Assembly: GCA_964020085.1 (NCBI GenBank)
Contig: OZ026601.1
Span: 23,789,914-23,853,913 of the forward strand
Direction: 5' to 3'
DNA: 64,000 nt
From: Micromussa lordhowensis
Taxonomy: Eukaryota > Cnidaria > Anthozoa > Scleractinia > Lobophylliidae
This document shows, one piece after another, positions 25,450 through 35,600 of the stretch. The notes under the pieces were generated by a model. It saw only the letters and a list, made by a program, of their open reading frames with translations. It was not told the DNA's origin and made no database searches. The position numbers and the translations under genes are program-made. Numbering within the stretch: the stretch's first letter is position 1; every line of letters begins with the position of its first letter.

Positions 25450-26106
25450 CGAAATTACCATCCAACCGACTCAAAGCAGTCCTGCTTTTCGTCTTCCTGC
25501 TACTCCACTTCGCATCGGCTAGGTTTCCATTCCTAAGCAGCTCGTCCACAAAATGAAACTTCCCCGTTGTCTTGAATATTGCAAATTGCTCTCAAAGTTT
25601 CAAGCAGTGAGTTTACAGTTGTCAAGCGTGCTCGATCGAAGTTTATTTCGGAGTCTCCCGACTCGAAACTTAACTCTAACTCAGTGACGAAAAAGAAATG
25701 ATTTTGAAACAAAACTTGTTCGTTTTAGTCCCAAAACATACTGGAACTATTAGATTTGCTTTCCATTTTCTCGAGCAAATACAGAGATCTAACTGAGGCG
25801 CTATTGTGTTTGGTTCCTGGGTAGACGTCATCAGCGACCGTCGCGCCAGACTCCATAAAACTCGGTCGCGAAACACCTCAAGCGCTACTTTGAAAGGGCA
25901 CAGAAAATCGGGGATTCACCCAAATTAAAAAAAAAATTCGCCCAGGTGCTTCGAATAACAAGTGGATTCGTTTAAGCAAAAAAAAAAAACAAATCGGGAA
26001 TTAGGTGCACTTTAAGCTTAATTTAAGACTTAAGCTGTCATTTCACCATGAAAATTGCTCAGTTCGCCGAGCAGACAAACGTTAAAATAACTTACTTGTT
26101 CTTGTC

Positions 26107-26337
26107 TCAGTTGTTCAGACTTTCATCAGCCATGAGTTTCCTTAGCGCATATTTTCCTCGCTTCATTTTTTCATTACCACATACACAATCCCGAGAATGT
26201 TGAATTCGGCAGTGATGGCTCAACTGACCCCTCGGAGATGACAAAAGACGCTTAGAAAAACAGTTTTCATGAGGGCAACAGACTTTTCCCGATTTCCATG
26301 CATACAAGTACGTTTTAGCATGTTTTTTGCATGCCAT
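26107..26337 (-). CDS. Small zinc-finger-like ORF, unknown
   Basis: 76 codons with a possible C2H2-like arrangement (CCPHENC followed by LSHHCRIQH) and further cysteines (DCVCG). No neighbours or splice partners identified. It could be a real exon or a repeat-derived frame. Confidence 0.25.
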   Translation of the reverse strand: MACKKHAKTYLYAWKSGKVCCPHENCFSKRLLSSPRGQLSHHCRIQHSRDCVCGNEKMKRGKYALRKLMADESLNN

Positions 26338-29300
26338 TTGTGTTCTCTTAATCTCAAGAACGAAACCTTTTTTCTTTTTAACGCAACTTTTTAGTGGTTT
26401 CGAGCGCCTACTTCATGGTCCAGTCTATCAATGCTAATAAAACTGTGGAATAAGATTGTTAACATTATCAGACATACATGGTTAACGTTTTAAAAAATAT
26501 ATCGAGCCGGTTTTAAGATTTTTGAAAAAGCGCTTAAAATCTAAAAATGTTTCAAATTTATTATGAAAGTGATGTTGAAAAGAGGTCTCGTTCTCGAGAT
26601 AAAAGAAACACTCAAAACAACACAACTTTCATGGCTTCAAAACATAGCTTCAAGGCACATTTTGCTGGCGTTTAGAGCAATTTCATTAAAACAGTGTCCG
26701 TCTTTCAGTCAATTAAATTTCATAAAACAAAAATCATGGTTCGAAATCCTTCGCAATTTATTCGAAATCAAACTATTCCCCTTGCCATAAATGGTAATTT
26801 CAGAAATTGGCATCAGTTTTTGTACAACAGATCTGGTTCGTACAAAATTCATGCTTTACCGATTTTCATATTTGGTTTATCGTTTCCGATAGAAATATCG
26901 ATTACCTTAAAAAACACATTCCATCAAACTTCATTCTTTTTTCCAAAAACTGGTGTAATTTTCACACCGATCAGATTAAGGGAAGGTTGGTAAAACACCA
27001 ATTGAAAATGCTAGGTATGGTCCAGAAAAAACTGTGTCGAACCAATTTAATTAGTGGCAGTATAATTTGAAGAAAAATGAAAGTGAAATAATTCTTGTCG
27101 CTAAGTTTTCTAGTAGCCCGGAGTGGATCAGTGGCGCGCGCGCACTAATTCACGTCATGCAATCCGTTTATTGCGTAATGTGCAAAACTCGCCAGAGAAT
27201 ATAAAACGAGTAACTATGGCTAGCGCTACTCGCAGAGCTTGTCTTCTCGTACAGTTCTTGATTTTCCATGTGAGGCTCAACATACTACAAAAAGCAGGTA
27301 AATGGGTTCGAACCCGTACCCAACGGAAAACTAAAATCCAAAAACTCAGAGAGAAATCTTTCGCGAAAGATGATGACTTCTTTGATATCGGCACCGAGGC
27401 AGTTGAAGAACAAGCCACTGATTTTGACCCATGTGATAAAAGAAAAGAGGATAATAGTTCTTACCAATCAGGAAAACCTGTTGGGAAATCATTTTGTGGA
27501 AAGAAATACAAACTGAAATTCAAGAGAAACACGGTGATACCGAGCGAAGGGCATGCATGGAACGAACAGAACGAGGGGAAAGGCAAGAAACAACGCTGTC
27601 ATAGCCTAAGGCTGTTCGGGTCTCGATCAACGAAAGCTTCAAACATAAAAGGCGATTTCGATAAACCATATCAAAGAAATGCAGATCGGTGCTCGAAAGC
27701 TATAAACTAAAGACGTCGATCTTTCCCGAAGAAGTGCCGTTTAAAATGATTGACAAAACAAAGAAAATTCCTTAGGACATGGTGACTGGTTGATTCAAGT
27801 TCTGGAACGGAAGGAGGTAGAGGAGTGACTGATTTTGAAAGTCCGTCGTCTTAATACAGGCACAACAGACAGTGTGGAGTAGTTTTGAATTCAAGGCAAG
27901 GTGACAACGACCGTGTGACGTATAGTATTAAATTAAAGAAAGAGGACATGATCTTGATTAGCTACTCTTTTCTGCAGCTGACAAACTTTACCGTCAGCTC
28001 ATAGCTAATAAATCACTACGAATCACTGAAATAAGGGAGACAGACAAAAAAGAAGAAAAAACATTGCAGATATGGGGAGGAAACTGGAAAATGGGTCAGA
28101 GAGAAGATCGAGGTTCAGAAGGAACTAATATGCAGCAGAGGTAGTATGGTCAAGAGGACGGGCCAGAACAGAGATATACAGTTGTGATCGTTTTGATCGT
28201 GAAGGTCATGGTACATGGCAGGAAAACATACTTGCTCTTATAATAATATCTTCTTTTCAAGGACGATTTCCGACTACCACGAGGCACATTTGTAACTCTT
28301 TGGCCAAAAAATAATTTCACCAGAAAACGGATGCTCGGTTCACAGTTCCCTCCTATTACTGTACTTGAAAGGTTCAATGTATAATATTATATCTAGATGA
28401 ATTATCCTGTCTTGGTATGTTGTATACTAGTGAGCAGTTTGAAATAAGCTCCTTTCGTACGCGGTGTCTTTTTTTAAATTTATTTTGCACTCCCAGGAAT
28501 TTCTGGAGCTTCGAATTCAGGGAGAGACAAGGACATAGATCAACTAAAACAAGTAAACGGCAAACATATATTAGCCCGATATTAGGTTTGCAAAACAAAC
28601 ATTTGCAAAAATATTTCACAGTTCACTTTTCTCGTTTGATTTCTGTCTTCATCTCCTCTCCTGTCGCAGGAATCAGTTTTCCGATTTAATTTTCAAAGTG
28701 TGGTCGATTGTCAATTTTTTCTAAATGCGAATTAGCGATGCTAGTTTCAGCAGAAATAACATTTTGCAATGATAATTTATCATAAAGATCTATTGTCTGA
28801 CACCCGAAAGTCTCCCCAGGCTCCGGCTGGAAAAATCTGACCTCTGCTAAAAGGATCGAGAAGGGGAGCGGGGTGGGGGTAGATAGGTATCTCCTTCTTC
28901 TCTCTCCCCTCCTCTCTCTTTCCACTTTTTTATGCCCCATCCTCGTCTAGAGAGCCTGTTCACAGGCTACAGTCTTCAGGTAGACTGCGAACAATCCCTC
29001 GTTTCCTCGAGAATCTGTGGGGAAGAACACTCTTGGCTTCGCATGTCAAGCTCGCACACTCAGCCCGGCTCACTTCTGTTGCGTTCTTTTTTGCGTTCCG
29101 AGCTAAAGAGAGGATGCGCTCAGTCTAATCTCCCGGGGACTGGACACCGGCTGCTAACAAAATACGGGACATTCGCTTTTCTGAAAACGCGGAGTGCGGA
29201 GTGAATTGAAAGAATCATTAAATAATAAAGAAAGAAGTTAAAAATTGAAATTTAAGAATAACAATGACAATTCACACCGCTTGAAGTGGACCGTTCATAT

Positions 29301-30029
29301 CATTTCATTCAGTCACAATGGAATATATAACTTACGACTTTCATAGTCTTCATAGTTAGCAGTTCACTTTTAGGAAAAAAAATAAAGAACAGTCCAGTTT
29401 TGACCATGTCTAGAAATTATGACAAATCACGACTCGAACTTAAAATAACCTCATCCACCTTGTGTCGCCTCGTAACAAATATACTTTGCTTTCCAAAATA
29501 ATCCTTGAACCATTCAACAAAGTTCGTCTGCTAAAAGTTCAGCCATTTTGATTGTTAATACGAAAACCTTGCAAATTGCTAGCACTGAAAAATAGTAAGA
29601 TAAAAGAATTATAGATTGACAGATAAAGAAACAAATAATTACACAGGTCAAGTCGGCTTTCAGAAACCAAGCGCCGCTTGACTCGGCAATACTCACCTGG
29701 AACTGCAGCCATTTACGTTTTCTGTTGGAATTATCTTTACGGTGAAAAACTACTGTACTGATTTTTATTTGGGAATATAGTAAGGTAGTTTCGATTGCTT
29801 TCAAGGAAAATAGAGAAAAAAATATCTCCTAAAAGGATGCTTTTCAAATGAAAATGATTCGGGTCTGAAAATAAAAAAAAAGTTATATCTCAAAGGGAAT
29901 TTGTTCGATTGCCCTCAAATTTGGACAGTAGCTTATTTAACAAATAAAAAACAAAATATTTTCTGTGAATTGTTTATTCTCCGAGAGCGATTTTTGTACG
30001 ATCACCACATTTTTTTAAAAATCCCAATC
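26338..30029. other. Unassigned host DNA with scattered frames
   Basis: Frames at 27,123-27,710 (195 codons, basic C-terminal half) and 28,932-29,204 (in a region with a hairpin, GAGCCTGTTCACAGGCTAC at about 28,951) have no recognised domain. A GGGTTCGAACCC box at about 27,304 lacks a tRNA A box. Nothing firm to annotate. Confidence 0.35.
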
Positions 30030-30480
30030 ATTGGTAAACAATTTGCAATCATCTATTTTATATAACATGTTACCATAGCAACAATATTACTTTTTGCAAA
30101 GTTTAAAAACATTCTGTGGAGTAGGTTCACAACCACCTTAAATTTTCGAAAATTTAAGGTGGCTGTGAAGCCACTCTATCGATTTTTTTTACACTTTGCA
30201 AAAAGTTGCATCTTATCGTGCTTATCATAATTTGATAGAAAATAGGGGGTCACCGAGCTCATTTTTGAGTTATAAGCGCTTAAAGCTGAATTTAAGGGTA
30301 TTTTTAGCAGGTCATATTGTTGCTATGGGAACCTATTGTGCCACAAATTTGACAGCAACATGTTCACTTGGGCAGTTTTTTGATACCATGAGTTTGGCAT
30401 CAACTGATAAGAAGTGGTTGTAATGACCCATCAAAGTCTAAGTCTTGGAAAGTGCTGGAAACTGTTTTGAACCACCTTAG
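30030..30480. mobile_element. Foldback/MITE-like element, family A copy 3
   Basis: The right arm matches copy 1 closely (GGAACCTATTGTGCCACAAA, then ACTGTTTTGAACCACCTTAG at the end). The left arm is shortened. The frame at 30,196-30,423 is the counterpart of the non-genic frame in copy 1. Confidence 0.75.
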
Positions 30481-30619
30481 CTTTTTAGGAAACTATTCAT
30501 TTGATAATTTGCTGTCCGAAAAGTGTAACTTGAGCTATGTATTTATTTGTTTCTTTATTTGTTAATCTATGTCTTCTCAGTATCTTACTATTTTTTCAGC
30601 GCTGAAAATTTTCTCCGAA

Positions 30620-31075
30620 ACGGTCGCCTAGTCGTCTACCTGTTTCGCCGATATATAACTTTTTGCAGAGAACACCTTCGCGACGTATAGAAAGACGATA
30701 AAGACGCTTCTAAACCGGTTGCTAGACACTTTAATCTGCCGAATTATTCTAAGCAACATATGGCATTCTGCGGCCTCTTCCTACATCAAGGAAGCACAGA
30801 AAGCCGCAAAACTCTTGAACAAAGATTTATTTTTCAAATCGGCACTCTTAATCCTCACTGTATCAACGAACGCTTTTCATTCAACTAATTCATTCTGTTG
30901 TTTTTCACGTTGCCAGGCACCAACCAATAGCGTAGCTCCATATTTCTGTTTATAAACCACACACAACCTTCGCTCCGACGAAGGGCTAACGCTCGAAACG
31001 TCAGCTTCCGAATATCTTTACGGTGGACAATTCACATTATCAACCCAGTTGATAAAACCAAATTATCTTGTAATA

Positions 31076-31111
<36 letters not shown>
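30620..31111 (+). pseudogene. Penelope-like element 3' fragment (GIY-YIG C-terminus)
   Basis: Around 30,668-30,890 the plus strand encodes REHLRDV, stop, KDDKDASKPVARHFNLP, then QGSTESRKTLEQRFIFQIG and NERFSFN, the conserved C-terminal stretch of a GIY-YIG Penelope-like family. An in-frame TAG and the absence of the reverse transcriptase make it a dead 3' scrap. A hammerhead-like hairpin follows at 30,972-31,005. Confidence 0.75.
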
Positions 31112-31112
<1 letters not shown>

Positions 31113-31192
31113 TGCCCCCTTTATTCGTTTGCGAACCAGTAAACAAGCTAAGCGAACAGCTATTCTAAATAACTGGAGTACCATTTAGGTTA

Positions 31193-31198
31193 AGCGCA
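31193..31198. repeat. Target-site duplication, left (AGCGCA)
   Basis: Six bases immediately outside the left terminus, repeated exactly at 51,225-51,230. Six-bp duplications are the rule for Polinton integration. Confidence 0.95.
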
Positions 31199-31443
31199 AG
31201 TAGTGTAGGAAATGGGGGAACTAGGACATTTCTGGATTTTACGCATCTCAGCGTAGTTAGTGTAAAAATCTGAGTCTAAAATATATGATATAATACACTA
31301 AAACAGCGTAGTTATGCGTAGGTAGTGTAAGTAGCGTAGATATCGTAAAAATTAGACATACTATTTTACGCACAAAAATGCCTGAAATGCGTAGGATAGT
31401 GTAGGATATAGTAAAATTTAGATTGTTCTCACGATGCGTAATT
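31199..31443 (+). repeat. Left terminal inverted repeat, 245 bp
   Basis: Exact inverse complement of 50,980-51,224 as far as I can read. It contains five GCGTAG words and four TAGTGTA words, subterminal repeats that could bind integrase or the replication machinery. The stop codon of the first gene lies only 3 bp inside the inner edge. Confidence 0.97.
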
Positions 31444-31445
31444 TT

Positions 31446-32435
31446 TTAAGACTTGATAAATTTCCAACCAGCGTTCTCACCACCTAGATGTTCACAGATT
31501 TTTTTCCAAATTTTATCATGTTCATAGAGTTTTAAACGATCTTTATACAATTTTAGCTTTGGTAAAAATTCATTATATCCAAGTATTTGACAAAATTTAT
31601 AAATGATATATGAATAGGAAAAGAAATTTCTTCTATTTTTACCTTTAAATAATTCAAATGGCTCCTGAATTTGTAAAAACCTCATTTTCATTTTTTCTTC
31701 CATTATAGAAGTCATTTGTAATGGAGGTATTTTTGTTATTCTATACAATATTTGGGTGGTATGATTATAATAATTTAATTTACGATGTTTTTTAAGATGT
31801 CTTTTGATATCTGATTCAGTTAACTTTTCCAAAGAATTTTCCATCCTTTCACGAATGATTTCTTTGAAAATATTATTAATAACATCTTCTGAGACTTTAA
31901 AACTTTCTTTGCCTTGGATATTGGCTAAACAGTCACAAAAATGATTATATCTTTTGTAATCATTTTCTGCGGTTTTTATAGATGATTTTTCTGGATTTGT
32001 TGAGACATTTATGCTTATTCCACAACTTAGACAAGTACTTATCCCTTCATCGACGTTCAATACTCGAAATTTTTCACATGTATAACAATAATTATCTTCA
32101 TTTATATTATTTTCACTGTATTGTAGTTCATCAGGGAAGATATTATATTTATACCTTTTATAATAAGAATTATCAACAACAAAATGTTTTGCTCTATTTT
32201 CTGTATGTAAAAAAAGTAAAATAGCATTCTTTAATAAATAACTAGTACGAAGATTTTTGATATCATTTATTTCATTTTGTAACCTTATTTGTTCAATTTG
32301 ATCAATTCTAGAATAATCTTTTTTGATGGATAAATTTAGAATTTTTTTTTTTAAATCTGGTATTTTTTTTTCTTTGAGAACAATTTCTGAAAGTTTTTGA
32401 CGATGTAGATTGCCAATGGTCTCTTTGTTCATCAT
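31446..32435 (-). CDS. VLTF3-like (poxvirus A2-type) late transcription factor
   Basis: 329 codons. The N-terminal third is helical and lysine-rich. A zinc-ribbon-like C-x2-C pair (C117, C120) is followed by a second (C135, C138). Then come the family landmarks YKRYNHFCDCLANIQGKE and a C-terminal block (FFSYSYIIYKFCQILGY, KIWKKICEHLGG). This order matches the VLTF3 family of large DNA viruses, which activates late-gene transcription. It is the outermost gene of the left arm, ending 3 bp from the repeat. It could act on the TATATA motifs that precede almost every gene here. The match is by motif order only and is diverged; DNA binding is inferred. Confidence 0.7.
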   Translation of the reverse strand: MMNKETIGNLHRQKLSEIVLKEKKIPDLKKKILNLSIKKDYSRIDQIEQIRLQNEINDIKNLRTSYLLKNAILLFLHTENRAKHFVVDNSYYKRYKYNIFPDELQYSENNINEDNYCYTCEKFRVLNVDEGISTCLSCGISINVSTNPEKSSIKTAENDYKRYNHFCDCLANIQGKESFKVSEDVINNIFKEIIRERMENSLEKLTESDIKRHLKKHRKLNYYNHTTQILYRITKIPPLQMTSIMEEKMKMRFLQIQEPFELFKGKNRRNFFSYSYIIYKFCQILGYNEFLPKLKLYKDRLKLYEHDKIWKKICEHLGGENAGWKFIKS

Positions 32436-32467
32436 AATAATTAATATACTTTATTCTTTAAAGTAGA

Positions 32468-32626
32468 TTAATCTTCACTCTCACTGCTCGTTGATTCCTC
32501 ACTGCTCGTTGATTCCTCACTGCTCGTCGATTCCTCATCTGAATCAGGATTATAATCACTGTCACTACTATCAGTATCATGAAGTGGGTCTTCAGTTAAA
32601 AATTTTTTAAAATTAGGGACAGGCAT
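32468..32626 (-). CDS. Acidic serine-rich mini-protein, 52 aa
   Basis: Starts MPVPNFKKFLTEDPL right after a TATATAT leader and ends in SESED and stop. The C-terminal half is a run of EESTSS units encoded by three 18-bp tandem repeats (32,482-32,535), giving strong casein-kinase-2-like acidic serine clusters. It lies between the VLTF3-like gene and the polymerase, on the same strand. It could be a phosphorylated acidic cofactor or a chance frame, but the start context matches its neighbours. Confidence 0.5.
   Translation of the reverse strand: MPVPNFKKFLTEDPLHDTDSSDSDYNPDSDEESTSSEESTSSEESTSSESED
32482..32535. repeat. 18-bp tandem repeat, three units
   Basis: CACTGCTCGTTGATTCCT three times in a row, the third with one change (T to C). 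It codes for EESTSS on the minus strand and keeps the frame of the mini-ORF. Confidence 0.9.
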
Positions 32627-32631
32627 ATATA

Positions 32632-35600
32632 TTATGAAATATTAAAATTTCCATATGCATAACTACTGATACCATCATCTAAAATATATCTTTTATCATC
32701 AAAAGGTGATAATGATACTTTATTAATTTGGTAACTAGATATCTGATGATACTCTGACCGGATAGTTCGCATCTTATGCCTCATAGTATTACATTTTTGT
32801 AAGGTATCACGATAATCAGAGAGAGATAATTCACTCTTAATGACATTCTTCTTGACACCTTTAGCAGTCTTGTTTTCCTTGTTTTCTGTCTTGTAACTAT
32901 ACATTTTACTTTTTAGACCAACAAATTCAGTGATTGGATCACCAGCTGCTTCATCTTTGAATTTACCAATTACTTTTTTATTTTCTGCAAAAAAGAACTC
33001 TGACGATTTGGGATAATCACTATTGTCAAACCTTTCTTTATCTTTATATAAATCACTATAAAGATCTTCTGCTTTTATATGGTAAAATAAAGAATCAGTA
33101 TCAGTAAAAAGTAACTTTGCATCAGGGTATTTTTTTCTGATATAGTTGTAATGGAAGTCATACATTAATGTTTTACTTAGATCTAGAATAGAGAATCCAA
33201 CATAAGAGGGTTTATCTAAGACTAGTCTAGCCTTTTTCATTTGTACCCCAACTAAATTTTCATCAAATATTTTACTAGAAACATACATTGGTTGCCTTGT
33301 CAATTTCAATAAATGATCCGGATCAGTTTCTAATTTGATATTAGATCTTTTTCTTAGGTTTTCCATAGTTTTGCCAAAAACTGAATTATTCATTAGTTTA
33401 AAGAAGTCTTTTTCAAAACTATTCTTAGCATTTGTTCTTTTTTTTGTGTTTAAATCAATATAAGGTTTCATCCAAGGTTTCTGAGTAAATTCTAAGACTC
33501 TGTGAACCTTTTTCAACTTCATACCAAGAGATAAATAAAGCTGTAAATTTTTGTAATGTAATACATACTTTTCTTTATTCTTTAGATTAGGAACCAACTT
33601 GTGAACTCTACCACTGCTAATATTTTCTTTTTCTTTTAAATCTTTGCAATACTTTGATAACATATTATCAGTGATTAAAATCTTTTCTGGTGCTAATGGA
33701 TAATCATTATGCAAATCGTGTAGCTCTTCTGGATATTCTAAATCTACTTCTAAAATGGCACCTTTTTTTGTATTATTTTTGTAATTTTCTAAGATGAAAT
33801 CTTCAGAGTTAATCCATTTAAAATCTTTAGTTGGAAGTGACTGTGACATAGCCCATCCATAAAGATTATTTGCATCTAAATACATTAAATAACTACTTTC
33901 ATCTTCTGGATTATAACACTTCATATACTTGTTGTTTGCAACAGCATGTCTATGAGTAATATTACTAATACCACCTCTCATTCCCTTTTCAATGAATAGT
34001 TGTTGATCTAAATCTGAAATTAAGTCTAGATTTATTTTTGTCATTCGGAGTAATGCATCCCATGATAACCCAGGTGCAGAGTAATAATGACAGGGATCTA
34101 ACCTATAATCCCCCAGACAAGTCTTTCTAAAGCATTCAAATACATCTGCTAATAGTAGAACATCTGTACGCAAATATAAATCATGATAATCACCTAAGTC
34201 TTTAATTTGGAATTCACTCCATACTTGTTTTGCGTGCTCATAGTCACTCTCTGAAATATTTGTATCATTCAAAATACTATAAAAATCTTCTCTTGCTGGT
34301 AAAGACTTCTCACTGAATCGCTGGAATGAGTCCATGTAATCATAAGGGTAAACACCTTTTCGCTTTATTAATCTAAATTGATCATCATTTGGAAAAGCTT
34401 TCTTTGAATAAAAGAATGCATTATCACTTAAATTACTGCTTAGTCGATCTAAACTCTGACTCATAAATGAAAAACTGTCAATGAAAGTCAAATAATTACC
34501 TAGTCTAAAGCCAATATATTTCTCAAAATTACTTGCTATAACATCAACATTAATATTAAAATCTTGTCTTATTAAATGACCAATATTTTGCATGATAAAA
34601 TGGCAGTCATAACCTTTAAGATTATGAAATATTACTGGAATTTTTAAATTTTCTGCACTAATAGACCATTTAAGATTACAATTACTATGAGCAGCACCAC
34701 GATATTTACCTGTAATATGGCAGTGATCTCTAACTTTTTGTTTTGAAGGTTTATCTTTATCTTTTTCTTCATTAAATTTTCTCTCACAAATATGACATAT
34801 AGTAGAATTTTGGAAATGTGTTTCATTTTTATCAGTCATAACTAATGGTTTCTGGAAATGTTCTATAACTATTTTTATACAATCTTTTACTTCACTCAAC
34901 ATTTTCATGATAAATTTTTCGATACAATCTTCTCCACGGTATATTTCTACTGGTTTGGAATAACTATTATCATATCTACAGACTAATTTATATCCGTAAC
35001 TACAAGCCTTATGACTTTGATAAGTACTAGTGTAAGATTTATCATCACTAGGTAGGCAACCGTCTATTTTTTCTGTGATTGATTCAAAATCAGCGTAAAT
35101 TACGAAAGGTGCAGGTAACATTTTTTTGTGATTTTTAAAATAAATTTTTGATCCTGCCTCGGGCATCTTTATCGCTTGAGCTCCATTAAGGAGCATGCAA
35201 TCTTGCTTGTGATCTTCTAGGACACTAGCAGAACTACAACAATGTAGACAACGCAAACAAAAATATTTCTTTTCTTTGTGATCATTGAATGAAAACATAA
35301 ATCGATCTAAATCCTTGATGAGCACATAGTGGCTCTTGTCTCCTTCTTCAATCCATAGTAATTCCAAGTGGTCTGTAAAATTAGTTTCTGATATTCTGAT
35401 AGGATAAGCTTCTCCATCATAACCAAATACACAGATATTAATCTTATTTTGCTTTTCAATCTTATAAATATCTTTTACAGTGACTGGAAAAGTGATACCA
35501 GTGTAATCTAACCGTTTGACAGATTCTCGATCTGCCTTGGTTATTCTTTCCGGATGAACTATAAGTGGATTTAAATGCCTATTATGACACCATAGGAAAC

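Larger units (their letters stand above)
22654..26020. mobile_element. Large foldback element containing nested repeats
   Basis: TTTAAGTGCACCTAA near 22,660 and TTAGGTGCACTTTAA at 26,001 mark diverged inverted ends. Further inside, CGATTTTCTGTGCC and GTTTCGCGACCGAGTTT on the left match CACAGAAAATCG and ACTCGGTCGCGAAAC on the right. Another foldback (23,711-24,271) and a minisatellite-bearing element (24,277-25,130) sit inside it. No transposase found. Confidence 0.6.

Noticed and set aside
27300..27320. GGGTTCGAACCC box as a tRNA or SINE head
   Set aside because: No A box at the proper distance upstream and no cloverleaf.
27123..27710. 195-codon plus-strand ORF
   Set aside because: No domain, mixed composition and antisense frames of similar size; no splice or start support.
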